Assembly (NCBI RefSeq): GCF_000425545.1
Contig: NZ_AUDQ01000008.1
Coordinates: 1-64,000, forward strand
Direction: 5' to 3'
From: Sporosarcina ureae DSM 2281
GTDB lineage: Bacteria > Bacillota > Bacilli > Bacillales_A > Planococcaceae
Length of the DNA: 64,000 nt
Shown: in pieces, positions 27,982 to 37,210 of the stretch
Position numbering within the stretch: position 1 is the first letter of the stretch
Layout of the letters: the number at the start of each line of letters is the position of its first letter
Made by a program: the position numbers and the translations under genes
The notes under the pieces: generated by a model
The model's input: only the letters and a program-made list of their open reading frames with translations
Told to the model about the DNA's origin: nothing
Database searches by the model: none

Positions 27982-28476
27982 CTACAATTTCATTACTTTA
28001 TAAAAATAGACACCCATCGAACCAAATAGTAGTACGAGTATCGTGATGAAGATGGGCATGTTTAATGAATCGATTCGAGACAAAGCGATATCGGTCGTCT
28101 GCCATATTAAAAAGACAAATAATAGTGTCGAAATGTTTTTAGTGACGTTCATAAATAGTACACCATAGCGGTATTGGATTTCTACGTTATCAGGACGCAA
28201 ATTCAAGTAATTATACGCATGCGGATACTTCTCCAGCATCCACATCCCTACCCACATGACCACACCTATGATTGGCAACAGCAGTAATTCCATTCTTGAA
28301 CCATAACGGTCCACTTCCCCACCCGCACCAAAATGCGCAGGAATACGGTCCGGCAATTGATCCCACTGCAGCACTAAATAGACGAGAGCAGCAGCAAATA
28401 AAGCGATAACCAACACATCGAACGCTTTTGCAACAACAGGTTTCTCTATGTCCAGCTTCGGTTTTTTCGTCTCCAT
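27982..28476 (-). CDS. DUF1648 membrane protein
   Basis: A 164-residue protein with four hydrophobic segments and the DUF1648 signature LPDRIPAHFGAGGEVDRYGSR after the first helix. The family resembles the N-terminal part of SdpI immunity proteins; the function here is unknown. It starts 16 bp after the end of the lipoprotein gene and is probably in the same transcript. Confidence 0.88.
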   Translation of the reverse strand: METKKPKLDIEKPVVAKAFDVLVIALFAAALVYLVLQWDQLPDRIPAHFGAGGEVDRYGSRMELLLLPIIGVVMWVGMWMLEKYPHAYNYLNLRPDNVEIQYRYGVLFMNVTKNISTLLFVFLIWQTTDIALSRIDSLNMPIFITILVLLFGSMGVYFYKVMKL

Positions 28477-28492
28477 ACCCTCGCCACCTCAC

Positions 28493-28879
28493 TTATGATT
28501 CCGTTGCACTCGTCATTTCAAATACATCAAAGACGTTCTCTTTAATATTAAGCGAGATGATCTTGCCTTGTTTCTCATAGAAATGAATGGATCCTCTGCG
28601 GTCTTCCATCATTTCCGTCCAGCCCCATTCCTCAATCGTACGCAAATAATGATCTGGCGGATTGCCTTCGGAGTCACCAATTCCCTTCAACTTATACTTC
28701 GCCGATTTAGAAATCTCTCCTACGCAATCCTCAGCTTTCACTTCGTACGCTTCTTTCGGAACAGGGAACCCTTGATTGATGATTGCCATGCGGTAGCCGT
28801 CTTCTTGACTATATACGTTGGAACAGCCAGTTAGTACTAAGATGGACATCACAGCCAACAGCGCAAGTAGTTGTTTCAT
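28493..28879 (-). CDS. Small lipoprotein, unknown function
   Basis: A 128-residue protein with signal peptide and lipobox LTGC (Cys19), then a compact soluble domain containing two further cysteines at most and an EEWGWTEMMEDRRGSIHFYEKQGK segment. No family recognised. It is the first gene of a run lipoprotein-DUF1648-DUF2207-phr on one strand. An imperfect TGACATTGTCA palindrome lies upstream near 28931. Confidence 0.8.
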   Translation of the reverse strand: MKQLLALLAVMSILVLTGCSNVYSQEDGYRMAIINQGFPVPKEAYEVKAEDCVGEISKSAKYKLKGIGDSEGNPPDHYLRTIEEWGWTEMMEDRRGSIHFYEKQGKIISLNIKENVFDVFEMTSATES

Positions 28880-28961
28880 ATGTCTTCCTCCCGTTTCACG
28901 AATTCATTGAATCCATCGTACTAGGAAATATTGACATTGTCACCCACGTTTTTGTGACGAA

Positions 28962-30158
28962 TTAACGTAACTTTTGCACGATAACTACTTTTAAATAATT
29001 AAATTCTGGATAGTCCCGTGGCGTACGGAAATCTCTTGGTAATGAGGATTCTTCCAGTACTTTATAACGTATATCTGTCTCTTTAAATGCTTGCTCAATA
29101 AAGCCTTTGAACTTCTTCATACTAAAGCTCGCGTTATTCGTAGAAGCTACAATAATACCGTTCTTCTCCGTAACCGCAATCGCTTCTTTCATCAGCATAG
29201 GATAATCCTTCGCTGTACTGAATGTGTACTTCTTCGAACGCGCAAAGCTCGGCGGGTCCAGTACAACTAGTCCGAATTTCATGTCATGACGCTTCGCATA
29301 ACGGAAATAATCAAAGACATCCATTACTTTAATATCCTGTTGCTCGTAATCGATACCATTGACACTGAACTGCTCAATCGTCTTTGCAACACTGCGCTTC
29401 GCCAAATCCACACTCGTCGTCTTCACCGCACCACCTAATGCAGCCGCAACTGAAAACGCCCCTGTATAAGAGAACGTATTCAACACTTCGCGACCTTCCG
29501 AGTAGTTGTCTCGAATCGTCTCGCGTACATCACGTTGATCAAGGAAAATCCCAGTCATCGCGCCATCATTCAAATCAATCGCAAAGTTCATGCCATTTTC
29601 CTTAACAATGATTGGGAAGTCTCCAGGCGTTCCTTTAACAAAATCATCCTGCTCGACATACTGCCCCTTCGAATCAAAACGCTTCTTCTCATAGACCGCT
29701 TTATAATCCCCACGCTTATCCAACACATTATAGACATGGTGACGGAACGCATAAATACCTTCACTGTACCAACTAACCATATAGTAGCCATCGAAATAAT
29801 CGATCGTCAAACCACCGATTCCATCGCCTTCCCCATTAAACAAACGGTAAGCCGTCGTATCCGGATCATTAGCATACGCCTCACGACGCTCAAAAGCCGT
29901 CGCCATTTTCTGATCGAAGAAATCAAAGTCGATCTCTTCTCTTTCATTCGAAGTCAGCACCCAGCCAATTCCTTTATTTTGAATTCCATAATAACCCGTA
30001 GCCAAATATTTATGGTACCGATCCGTCAAACGAATCAAACTACCTTCCTTCGCCTGAATCTCACTTGTCATCACAGCATCCTTCAAAATCAAAGGATACC
30101 CCTTCTTCAAAGCCACCGTGCCCTGTGCATTTAACTGTATTTCAACTAATTTACTCAT
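28962..30158 (-). CDS. RlmI-like rRNA cytosine methyltransferase
   Basis: A 398-residue protein with an N-terminal PUA-like domain (about 1-75), a middle EEHEAD-type domain, and a C-terminal Rossmann methyltransferase (about 190-398) with LNTFSYTGAFSVAAALGG for SAM binding and VVLDPPSFARSKK as the catalytic motif. It corresponds to Bacillus YwbD and E. coli RlmI, which makes m5C in 23S rRNA. GAGGATG precedes the ATG at 30158; the open frame extends 26 codons upstream without signals. Confidence 0.9.
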   Translation of the reverse strand: MSKLVEIQLNAQGTVALKKGYPLILKDAVMTSEIQAKEGSLIRLTDRYHKYLATGYYGIQNKGIGWVLTSNEREEIDFDFFDQKMATAFERREAYANDPDTTAYRLFNGEGDGIGGLTIDYFDGYYMVSWYSEGIYAFRHHVYNVLDKRGDYKAVYEKKRFDSKGQYVEQDDFVKGTPGDFPIIVKENGMNFAIDLNDGAMTGIFLDQRDVRETIRDNYSEGREVLNTFSYTGAFSVAAALGGAVKTTSVDLAKRSVAKTIEQFSVNGIDYEQQDIKVMDVFDYFRYAKRHDMKFGLVVLDPPSFARSKKYTFSTAKDYPMLMKEAIAVTEKNGIIVASTNNASFSMKKFKGFIEQAFKETDIRYKVLEESSLPRDFRTPRDYPEFNYLKVVIVQKLR

Positions 30159-30319
30159 ATCGTCATCCTCAAAGTGTATTTTCTCCATTATCGCATGGAT
30201 GAACCAAAAGTGAAAGGTGGCGCTTAGAGTCGACATCTCATGAAAACGTACTTTTACGACATTTACTCATCCTTCACTTACAATGAAAGTACAACATTAA
30301 CCAAACAGGAGGAATTCAC

Positions 30320-31057
30320 ATGAACATCATCCCTTTAGGCATCTGGGGTGGCTATCCGAAAGCCAACAGCGCCACCTCTTCATTTCTCATCGAACACGAA
30401 GGATTTCATTGCCTGTTCGACTGCGGCAGCGGCGTACTTTCATCCCTGCAAAATTACATCGAACTGGACCAACTCGATGCTGTCGTCATCAGTCATTACC
30501 ACGCCGACCACATAGCGGACATTGGTAGTCTACAATACAGCCGGTTAATCCAGTATTATCTCGGACAACCGTCACCCATCTTGCCAATTTATAGTCACGC
30601 ACGAGACAAAGAACAGTTTGAGAAGCTGACGTATAAAGAGCAAACGCAAGGTATTGAAATTCAAAAAAACAAATCCGTTAAAATTGGCCCATTCACTGTT
30701 ACGTTTTGTCCCACCATCCATCCTGTCTACTGTCTCGCAATGAAGTTCACAGTAGACGGCAAGTCTGCTGTTTTCACAGCCGATACGGAATGGTCCGACA
30801 AGCTCGTGACATTCTCGCAACACGCAGATATCATATTCTGCGAGGCCAATCTATACGAAGAACATCTCGGCAAATCACCAGGTCACATGGCAGGTAGCCA
30901 AGCAGGAAACATGGCACAGCAAGCAGACGTGGGACAACTCGTCCTCACCCATCTGCCACATCATGGTGATATAAATGAGATATTAAATGAAGCTGGAAAA
31001 ACGTTTAGTGGTTCGGTGGAGATTGCGGAAGTTGGGAAGAAGTATACAATATTTTAA
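30320..31057 (+). CDS. Metallo-beta-lactamase fold hydrolase (YhfI-like)
   Basis: A 245-residue MBL-fold protein with the metal site SHYHADHIADIG (about 58-69), a later HP in CPTIHPVYC, FTADTEW (bridging Asp) and LTHLPHH near the end. The arrangement matches RNase Z-like proteins such as B. subtilis YhfI. The biological substrate is unknown. An AGGAGG site precedes the ATG. It is monocistronic; the composite palindromic repeat follows. Confidence 0.88.
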   Translation: MNIIPLGIWGGYPKANSATSSFLIEHEGFHCLFDCGSGVLSSLQNYIELDQLDAVVISHYHADHIADIGSLQYSRLIQYYLGQPSPILPIYSHARDKEQFEKLTYKEQTQGIEIQKNKSVKIGPFTVTFCPTIHPVYCLAMKFTVDGKSAVFTADTEWSDKLVTFSQHADIIFCEANLYEEHLGKSPGHMAGSQAGNMAQQADVGQLVLTHLPHHGDINEILNEAGKTFSGSVEIAEVGKKYTIF

Positions 31058-31082
31058 AACTGGGAGAGTAAATTAGTTAGTA

Positions 31083-31463
31083 CAGGGGGATGGAAGCGCC
31101 AGCTGGTGGACGCTTTCCTATGGGCACGCAGGAGTCACCGTCAGCTTCCACTTCCAACCTACGTTGATAGTGGAGGTACTCAGATCACTCACTGTAGGTA
31201 TTGTGTGAAATACGATTACGTTTTTGACTTTTTTAGGTTCAAGCACAAAAGTTCATTTCCGATTACAAGCATCACTTCAATGCACAACAGAAAGTGTCAC
31301 CCACTCAGATTGCAAGGGATTGGCGCGGAGGAGGGGCGACTCCCAGAGGATCAGCTCGACAGGTGAGACAACCAATAGGGAGCTCGCGACCTGGTTGGCT
31401 CACCGCGAGCCCTCAGGAAAGCGTCCCCTCCGCAGCGCCAATCCCCCACCCCAACAGCCTTCC
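31083..31463. repeat. Composite palindromic repeat, copy 1
   Basis: Two large hairpins lie in opposite orientation. The left one (about 31086-31159) pairs GGATGGAAGC with GCTTCCACTTCC around GGACGCTTTCC...GGAGTCACC. The right one (31316-31445) has perfect ends GGGATTGGCGC / GCGCCAATCCC, then GGGGCGACTCC / GGAAAGCGTCCCC and GGTGAGAC / GGCTCACC inside. The inner motifs of one are the reverse complement of the other. The same composite occurs at 62148-62573. The core resembles a palindrome common in Bacillaceae genomes, as I recall it. Confidence 0.88.
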
Positions 31464-31467
31464 AATT

Positions 31468-31499
31468 AAAAAAGACCTTTGCAAATACCGCAAAGGTCT
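31468..31499 (-). terminator. Terminator of uppP
   Basis: AGACCTTTGC / GCAAAGGTCT stem with a short loop; reverse-strand T run of six, just after the uppP stop. Confidence 0.92.
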
Positions 31500-31508
31500 C
31501 CTAACTTC

Positions 31509-32339
31509 TTATAAAAATACAATAACTGCCAAGATCGCTGCCAGCACAATACGATAAATCGCAAACGGCATTAACTTGACCTTTGAAATCAACTTCAGGA
31601 AGAAACGGATCGAAATCAGCGCGAACACAAACGCACTCAAGAAACCAACCACGTAAAACCCTATGTCATCCATCGACATATACTCCCAGTTCTTCATCAC
31701 CGACACCAGGCTCGCACCCATCATAATCGGAACCGCCATGATGAACGTGAAATCAGCAGCCGTCCGGTGATTCATGCCGAACAATACACCTCCAGAAATC
31801 GTCGCGCCCGAACGAGAAAACCCTGGCCACAACGACAAACACTGAACCAGTCCAACTGTAAATGCTTGTTTATATGTAATCTGATCCAACGTCTGTACTC
31901 GCGGTTTTTTCGGCCCAAACTTATCCGCAGCAATCATCAGCAATGCACCAGCAACTAGCGCATAAATAACCGTTTCTACACCGAATAAATAATCATCGAT
32001 CAAATCCTTGAACGCAAAACCGAAAATTACAGCAGGCAACATACCAACGATGACGTGTAGCAAATTAAAGCGTTCACTCATCTTCACTCCGCTATCCACT
32101 TTATACAAACCGACTAAACTAAATAGCCGTTTCCAAAATACAACGACTACAGCTAAGATTGAACCGAGCTGAATCACGATCTTAAATGTAATCGCGGGAT
32201 ATTTCCCAAGGAATTCTTCCGTCTTCAACCACATATCGTCGACAATAATCAAATGACCTGTCGAAGAAACGGGCGCGAATTCCGTCATTCCTTCTACGAA
32301 TCCTAAAATCAATGCTTTAATTAAATCAAATAATTCCAT
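31509..32339 (-). CDS. uppP: Undecaprenyl-diphosphatase
   Basis: UppP (BacA) dephosphorylates undecaprenyl pyrophosphate to recycle the lipid carrier of cell-wall synthesis and gives bacitracin tolerance. The 276-residue membrane protein has both motifs: GFVEGMTEFAPVSSTGHLI and PGFSRSGATISGG. The ATG at 32339 is preceded by GGAAAGAGAG; the open frame starts 21 codons earlier without signals. Its neighbour upstream is the lia envelope-stress cluster, which responds to bacitracin-type damage in bacilli. Confidence 0.95.
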   Translation of the reverse strand: MELFDLIKALILGFVEGMTEFAPVSSTGHLIIVDDMWLKTEEFLGKYPAITFKIVIQLGSILAVVVVFWKRLFSLVGLYKVDSGVKMSERFNLLHVIVGMLPAVIFGFAFKDLIDDYLFGVETVIYALVAGALLMIAADKFGPKKPRVQTLDQITYKQAFTVGLVQCLSLWPGFSRSGATISGGVLFGMNHRTAADFTFIMAVPIMMGASLVSVMKNWEYMSMDDIGFYVVGFLSAFVFALISIRFFLKLISKVKLMPFAIYRIVLAAILAVIVFL

Positions 32340-32414
32340 ATGACTCTCTTTCCGCGAAGGTCTCCCTTCTGCTATTCTATTTTCTATTATCCAGTTTACC
32401 ATGACGTAACAAAC

Positions 32415-32566
32415 AGTGGATAAGTTTCAGACAGAATATTTTTATCCACATGTGCACACTTTTTATTTTTACAAATAACTGAATAGTTATGCACATAGTG
32501 CGTGGATAGATTGTGGGGAAGTTAGTAATTTCAGACTATTTTCATTATAAATACTTTTTATCCACA
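32415..32566. promoter_or_regulatory. DnaA-box cluster
   Basis: Two perfect DnaA boxes TTATCCACA lie at 32442-32450 and 32558-32566. TTATGCACA (32487-32495) fits the TTATNCACA consensus. On the other strand TTATCCACT (32415-32423) has one mismatch, and CTATCCACG (32501-32509) and TTCCCCACA (32512-32520) have two. The spaces are A/T-rich. The cluster lies upstream of uppP and downstream of liaR. No dnaA, dnaN or origin gene is near, so it is not the usual oriC setting. Confidence 0.75.
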
Positions 32567-32611
32567 GTTTTATCGTCTATCTACTAATATGTCGTAGCTT
32601 TTACTTGTAGA

Positions 32612-33247
32612 CTAGTAATCCGTTAATTTATTTTGAAACGCATAAATAACCGCCTGTGTGCGGTCTTGGACTTCCAATTTCGATAATAGATTACTGACGT
32701 GAGTCTTAACAGTTTTTAACGCAATGAATAGTTCATCTGCTATTTCCTGATTGGATTTACCTTTAGCCAATAATAATAATACTTCTAGCTCACGATCGGT
32801 TAAATCTTCATGCAAGGCATGTGTTTGACCACCGCGCATTTTTGTCATCATTTTAGACGTCACTTCCGGCTCGAGCACAGTTTGCCCCTGCATCGTTTCC
32901 CTAATTGCATCCGCCACGCGTTTCGCATTGGACGTCTTCAAAATATAGCTGACAGCCCCTGCTTCAAGTGCGGGGTATAATTTATCATCGTCAAGGAAGC
33001 TAGTGACGATAATGACTTTCGCTTCCGGCCATTTGTCGATAATCGCAGCCGTCGCCTCAGCGCCGTTCATAACTGGCATGACCATGTCCATCAAAATAAT
33101 ATCCGGACGTAAATCCAGTGCTTTTACGACACCGATCTGACCATTTTCTGCCTCCGCAATCACTTCGATATCTGGCTGCATCTGTAAATACGTCGATACG
33201 CCAATGCGCACCATTTCATGATCATCTACCAACAGAACTCGAATCAT
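32612..33247 (-). CDS. liaR: LiaR/VraR-type response regulator
   Basis: A 211-residue NarL/LuxR-type regulator: receiver with phospho-acceptor Asp54 ([12 protein letters not shown]) and a C-terminal HTH ([40 protein letters not shown]). The sequence and its place behind liaS mark it as LiaR, which activates the cell-envelope stress response. It overlaps liaS by 26 bp and is the last gene of the cluster. Confidence 0.93.
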   Translation of the reverse strand: MIRVLLVDDHEMVRIGVSTYLQMQPDIEVIAEAENGQIGVVKALDLRPDIILMDMVMPVMNGAEATAAIIDKWPEAKVIIVTSFLDDDKLYPALEAGAVSYILKTSNAKRVADAIRETMQGQTVLEPEVTSKMMTKMRGGQTHALHEDLTDRELEVLLLLAKGKSNQEIADELFIALKTVKTHVSNLLSKLEVQDRTQAVIYAFQNKLTDY

Positions 33248-34265
33248 CCGTCAGCTCCCCTTTCAAAATCGGTAATTTCACTTCCACGATCGTTCCTTGA
33301 GATGGCACCGAGACAATCTTACAACTACCGCCTATCTCAATCGCACGTTCCTTCACATTTTGTAAACCGTATGATCCGCCTTTGCCGTCATCTTGCTTAA
33401 ACCCAACCCCATTATCTTGCACGCGCAAAATAGCCAATCCATCACGTTCAATCAATAAAATTTCTACTTCCGTCGCCTGCGCGTGGCGAAGTGTATTCGA
33501 TAATGTTTCTTGCGCAATTCGGAATAAATGATCTTCCGCACCTTTAGAAAGCACAATATCTTCTAAACGATGTGTAATATCGAACGTCACTTTTTCCTGT
33601 AATTCACTCAATAACTCTTCGAGACCTTTCGCAAGCGTTTGGTTATGCAGTGCAGCCGGACGTAAATGAAGAAGCAACGCCCGCATTTCTAACTGCGCCT
33701 GCTGAACCATTCGTTCCACTTGCTGTAAGGGCTTGCGGATCGGACCTTCTTCCGCTTGTTCCGCAAGTGCCGACAACAGCATGGACGCCGCGAACAATTG
33801 TTGGGACACAGAGTCATGTAATTCTCTCGCCAATCTTTGGCGTTCTTGAACAATACGTTCTTGAATCATTTTATCTTGTGTCTCGACTCGCTCATCCGTA
33901 ATCTTACGCAAACTATTTCGCTGTGCTTCGAGTACTTCATATAGCTGTTCAATGGAACGATTCGTTTGTTTTTTCATTTTATTCGAGCTCGTAAATTCCT
34001 GTTTAGCATACAAATCTTGTAGTTTTCCAATAATGATATTCTCTCTGGTCCTGCTGTTCAGACTGATCCAGCTTGCAATTCCTAAGCTGATGATGAAAAT
34101 CGTTGTGAACAACCAGACCAGCAACGGCATATCTGCAGCTTCTGTATCGAGTAGCAACCTCTGATATTCAGCGATGGATAAAGCAAAGAACAAATAGGAA
34201 AAGACCGCGACGATCGTACTAAACGTCAACGTTAAGAAAATGGTGCGACCAATGATTGCCTTCAT
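33222..34265 (-). CDS. liaS: LiaS-type sensor histidine kinase
   Basis: A 347-residue intramembrane-sensing kinase: two N-terminal helices (about 9-28 and 46-66) with a short extracellular loop, a coiled-coil linker, HisKA_3 with phosphorylated His in [19 protein letters not shown], and an HATPase with DNGVGF. The short loop is typical of LiaS/VraS, which receive their signal through LiaF or directly from antibiotics. Overlaps both neighbours. Confidence 0.93.
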   Translation of the reverse strand: MKAIIGRTIFLTLTFSTIVAVFSYLFFALSIAEYQRLLLDTEAADMPLLVWLFTTIFIISLGIASWISLNSRTRENIIIGKLQDLYAKQEFTSSNKMKKQTNRSIEQLYEVLEAQRNSLRKITDERVETQDKMIQERIVQERQRLARELHDSVSQQLFAASMLLSALAEQAEEGPIRKPLQQVERMVQQAQLEMRALLLHLRPAALHNQTLAKGLEELLSELQEKVTFDITHRLEDIVLSKGAEDHLFRIAQETLSNTLRHAQATEVEILLIERDGLAILRVQDNGVGFKQDDGKGGSYGLQNVKERAIEIGGSCKIVSVPSQGTIVEVKLPILKGELTDDSSSVGR

Positions 34266-34963
34266 TTTCTACGCACCTCCACATCGCCAATCCAAGTAAA
34301 CACCGATATAATCAACTCGGGATCATTCGACCGCTTCGTTTCATAGCCATCATGTTCTTGTATCGTTTCATTAAATAATTGCTGTGAGGCCTTGCCTAAA
34401 ATATTCGCTTCACCATACAGCGTGGCATAATGAATTCGCACCGGAATATCATAAGGCAGTTCAATACGCACTTTACCAAAGATTTGCCGAATCGAAATAA
34501 ATGAAGCGCCTTTAGGCAATACTGTATCCGTCACATCGACATGCACATCACCAAAGAACCCTTGCATATGCATATCTTCCCACTCATACGTCGCAAATGG
34601 CGTGGATTGGACCGAGAATAAGCGGTTCCTCCACATACCTTGCGACCGTCTAACTCGGGGTTTTTGCAAATCACCAAATACTTCACTGGCCGGCGTGCCT
34701 TTCCATAATTTCATTATAATATATAATACAATTGCTAAAATCAGCAGACGTACACTCCATAACGTCAAAAGCGCGATCACTATGAAGACGATACCTGTGA
34801 TTGCTGTCCATTTTCCGCGTTTTCGATAACCATAATCAAGAAATCCCCAACCGAGAAGGAGGAAGATGAAATTACCGTTTGAAAACAACATGGATTCGAC
34901 GAAAGCAATTGCCAAAAGAGCAAGAAAATATACCGAAACTTTAGTAGAATTCCTCTTAGCCAT
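34262..34963 (-). CDS. liaF: LiaF-type inhibitor of the LiaRS system
   Basis: A 233-residue membrane protein with two to four N-terminal helices (to about residue 85) and a C-terminal beta-rich DUF2154 domain with VHVDVTDTVLPKGASFISIRQIFGKVRIELPYDIPV. LiaF keeps LiaS inactive in the absence of envelope damage. Start overlaps nothing upstream; its stop overlaps liaS by 4 bp. Confidence 0.92.
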   Translation of the reverse strand: MAKRNSTKVSVYFLALLAIAFVESMLFSNGNFIFLLLGWGFLDYGYRKRGKWTAITGIVFIVIALLTLWSVRLLILAIVLYIIMKLWKGTPASEVFGDLQKPRVRRSQGMWRNRLFSVQSTPFATYEWEDMHMQGFFGDVHVDVTDTVLPKGASFISIRQIFGKVRIELPYDIPVRIHYATLYGEANILGKASQQLFNETIQEHDGYETKRSNDPELIISVFTWIGDVEVRRK

Positions 34964-35013
34964 TTCATTCTCTCCCTTCTCGATAGAGGAAGCGCGATGC
35001 TTCCTCTTATAGT

Positions 35014-35646
35014 TTACACAATATCTTGAGATTTTGCGTTAGATTTCTCTAATGAATCTAAACGCTGCTCCATTGACGAGTGCGATTGTGACGTTCTCGT
35101 TCCACCACCAAGATTTTCGATGTACGAATGCAAGTCGTCAAGTGTTGAAAACGATTGATCCGGCTTGACGAATCGATTCATCTTTTCCTGCGCACGCGTC
35201 ACGTTCTCTTTGCCCATCAATTGCAACTGACGAACACGCATATCCTTCACGCGATGCTTCATCTCTTCAAACTTTCGTTCCAATGACAGCAATTCTTGCG
35301 TAGCGTCTTGGATGCTCGCAGACAAACGGGCAACTCGTCCTTCATAAGCTTCTACTTCTTCTTGCGCAAATGCGATCAACTCTGCATCTCCTGTCGCTTC
35401 AGCGAGTTCTAGCTGACGACGACGTTTCACCGCCATCAAATCCGCATCCTGACATTCGTTTTCCAATTCTTCTTTCAGTCTACCCTGGCGTTCAAGCAAC
35501 TTACCAATTTCCGCTGTTTGCTTTTGTGCATCTAGGAAATATTGATTCAATAATTCAAGCGGATTTTCTTTCTTTCGTGGTTTATCCATCAAACTATTCA
35601 AGTCTTCTTGTACTGTATATTTCAATTTATGCCAAAATGCGTTCAT
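35014..35646 (-). CDS. liaH: PspA/IM30 family protein (LiaH-like)
   Basis: A 210-residue, almost fully helical, charged protein of the PspA/IM30/Vipp1 type with an N-terminal amphipathic helix and long coiled coils (about 25-150). Such proteins form large oligomers that protect the damaged membrane; LiaH is the main target of LiaR in B. subtilis. It lies 15 bp after the LiaI-like gene and 50 bp before liaF. Confidence 0.9.
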   Translation of the reverse strand: MNAFWHKLKYTVQEDLNSLMDKPRKKENPLELLNQYFLDAQKQTAEIGKLLERQGRLKEELENECQDADLMAVKRRRQLELAEATGDAELIAFAQEEVEAYEGRVARLSASIQDATQELLSLERKFEEMKHRVKDMRVRQLQLMGKENVTRAQEKMNRFVKPDQSFSTLDDLHSYIENLGGGTRTSQSHSSMEQRLDSLEKSNAKSQDIV

Positions 35647-35661
35647 ACTGCATCTCTCCTT

Positions 35662-36006
35662 TTATTTTGTCAGTTCATTCCACTGGCGTTCGAAATTTGT
35701 GAACGGGTCATTGGATATGACGTTCGGGTTTACATTGCGATCGTTCCATTTGCGATATATATAATAGATTCCAATCAATGCGATGATCCCGATAAATGCA
35801 CCGATGTTTGAAATCGAGCTGATTACGCTGATGATCAAGATTGTCATCCAAAATACTTTCGCGAACATCGAGTGGCTCTTTCTCCAGTAGTGGTAGCTGA
35901 CAAGCGCGATTGCACCTGTAACTGCTAATGCGATAATGGGGCCTACGTTTAACGCCAGGGTTAAACCTGCCACGATTCCTAGTAATAGTAGTCCAAGTTT
36001 TTTCAT
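35662..36006 (-). CDS. LiaI-like membrane protein
   Basis: A 114-residue protein with three to four hydrophobic segments in the first 85 residues and a polar C-terminus ending NFERQWNELTK. Its place ahead of the LiaH-like gene is that of LiaI, the membrane anchor of LiaH, although overall similarity to LiaI is modest by eye. GGGAGG lies before the ATG. It opens the liaI-H-F-S-R unit. Confidence 0.78.
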   Translation of the reverse strand: MKKLGLLLLGIVAGLTLALNVGPIIALAVTGAIALVSYHYWRKSHSMFAKVFWMTILIISVISSISNIGAFIGIIALIGIYYIYRKWNDRNVNPNVISNDPFTNFERQWNELTK

Positions 36007-36084
36007 GTTGATGTCCTCCCTTCATTTGTAACCTTAGTTTATAATGAATTCCGGCTTTCTCCGACGGTCCCATAGCGGATTTCT

Positions 36085-36104
36085 AACTCAGACTTAAGGC
36101 TGAG
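36085..36104. promoter_or_regulatory. Palindrome upstream of the lia cluster, candidate LiaR site
   Basis: ACTCAGACTTAAGGCTGAGT is a 20-bp palindrome with one mismatched pair, about 40 bp upstream of a -10-like TATAAA (36043-36038) that has no good -35. This is the expected position for an activator site, and the ACT...AGT ends resemble VraR/LiaR boxes. The assignment is inference. Confidence 0.5.
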
Positions 36105-36239
36105 TGTGAGTAGGTATCGTGACTAGGGACTGTTTTGGTAGAACGATTATGCGGTTGCGAGTCTTTGTCACTCTTTGTTGGGGCGTGGCTCGACCGGCTG
36201 TTGGGCATTGAATTTAGTTAGTGTTCGTCTTTTTGACCC

Positions 36240-36337
36240 GCGCAGGCACGTGGGGGATTGCCTACAGCCAGGAGCCAGCTGGCAAAGTGCCGCCAGTTGT
36301 CTCCTGGCCACGGCCTACCCCGCAGTTGTGCCTGCGC
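36240..36337. repeat. 98-nt long hairpin
   Basis: Outer arms GCGCAGGCAC (36240-36249) and GTGCCTGCGC (36328-36337) are perfect complements. Inner arms GCCAGGAG (36267-36274) and CTCCTGGC (36301-36308) continue the stem, with GGGGGATTGCC / GGCCTACCCC between them partly paired. No T run follows. The GC-rich stem sits in a 690-bp gap between the lia cluster and dinB with no supported gene. It differs in sequence from the other palindromic elements here. Confidence 0.75.
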
Positions 36338-36640
36338 TACTGAGTGGTAGTTACTTTGGTTGTGGTTGTAACAGGAACAAGATTTACGACTTGGCAATAC
36401 TGACTTTCTGCTTTTGAAAAAGATGTATATGAACTGCCTTACCCACAATCCAATGAAGCGACTGCCATGGCTCCTTGCGAAAGCTATCCACCAGCTCCGT
36501 AGTGGGGACAATGACCAGTCCACTCTCAAAGCCGGTCAAGCGAGTAGCTCTTTACAAAACAGATAAACAAATGATCTTGCCAAACTGCTAGCCCATGACA
36601 TTTCTTACTTGCTACCTAAATAGAATCCCAATTCCAACAC

Positions 36641-36683
36641 AAAAAAGCTGCTCAAGAAATCCATTATGATCTCCTGAACAGCT
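36641..36683 (-). terminator. Terminator of the DinB-family gene
   Basis: AGCTGTTCAGGA pairs with TTCTTGAGCAGCT on the reverse strand (with G-U pairs) followed by TTTTTT. The stretch between this and the 98-nt hairpin (36338-36640) shows no gene I can support. Confidence 0.85.
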
Positions 36684-36693
36684 ATATTTGAAT

Positions 36694-37155
36694 TTATTTA
36701 TTTGCCTTAAGTAGACCATCAATCAAACCAGCATGCATACCTTCATGCCATGTCAGAAACTGTAGAACTTCTTCCGCAGTTTCCATCGTAATGAACTTTC
36801 CAATGGAAATGGGTGTACTCAATTGATGCACCAACTGTTGTTCGGTCAGTTGAGAAATACGCTTGCCTTGGTCTTTCATCGCAGCGAATAACTCCTCTTT
36901 CGCTGGAGGTGTGCTTGGCCAAGTAGTTGGACTCGTTCCTGGCGCAAAGAATTCTGCCCATTCCAGCTTGTCGACTGGGTAGTCATTCATTGCACGGTTA
37001 AGAAGATCTTCAGTCAATGAATAAATATGTCCTACGTTCCATCTTATGGTATTAGAAAAGCCTTCAGGTTGAGCATCCCACACCTGTTCATCTACTCGTT
37101 TAATGAGGCCCAATGTATATGCTCTTGCCAAGGAGAATTGTTGCAATGCACCCAT
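36694..37155 (-). CDS. DinB-family four-helix protein
   Basis: A 153-residue DinB/YfiT-like helical bundle. The metal-binding His triad is visible as VGHIY (about residue 42) and HEGMHAG (about 138-144). The superfamily contains thiol-dependent transferases such as BstA, which use bacillithiol; the reaction here is unknown. Monocistronic with its own terminator. Confidence 0.88.
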   Translation of the reverse strand: MGALQQFSLARAYTLGLIKRVDEQVWDAQPEGFSNTIRWNVGHIYSLTEDLLNRAMNDYPVDKLEWAEFFAPGTSPTTWPSTPPAKEELFAAMKDQGKRISQLTEQQLVHQLSTPISIGKFITMETAEEVLQFLTWHEGMHAGLIDGLLKANK

Positions 37156-37210
37156 TCATTCCACCCTTTCTTCTAATCTAAAAACAGCCTTGCACTTAGG
37201 CAGGCTGACT

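Noticed and set aside
31106..31557. Three forward open frames around 31.1-31.5 kb
   Set aside because: They run across the palindromic hairpins and the uppP terminator and have no translation signals.
32415..32566. DnaA-box cluster as the chromosomal origin
   Set aside because: None of dnaA, dnaN, recF, gyrB or rpmH is nearby and the flanking genes are typical non-origin genes.
36175..36529. Opposing 80- and 103-codon frames
   Set aside because: They cross the 98-nt hairpin and are not supported by start signals or recognisable motifs.
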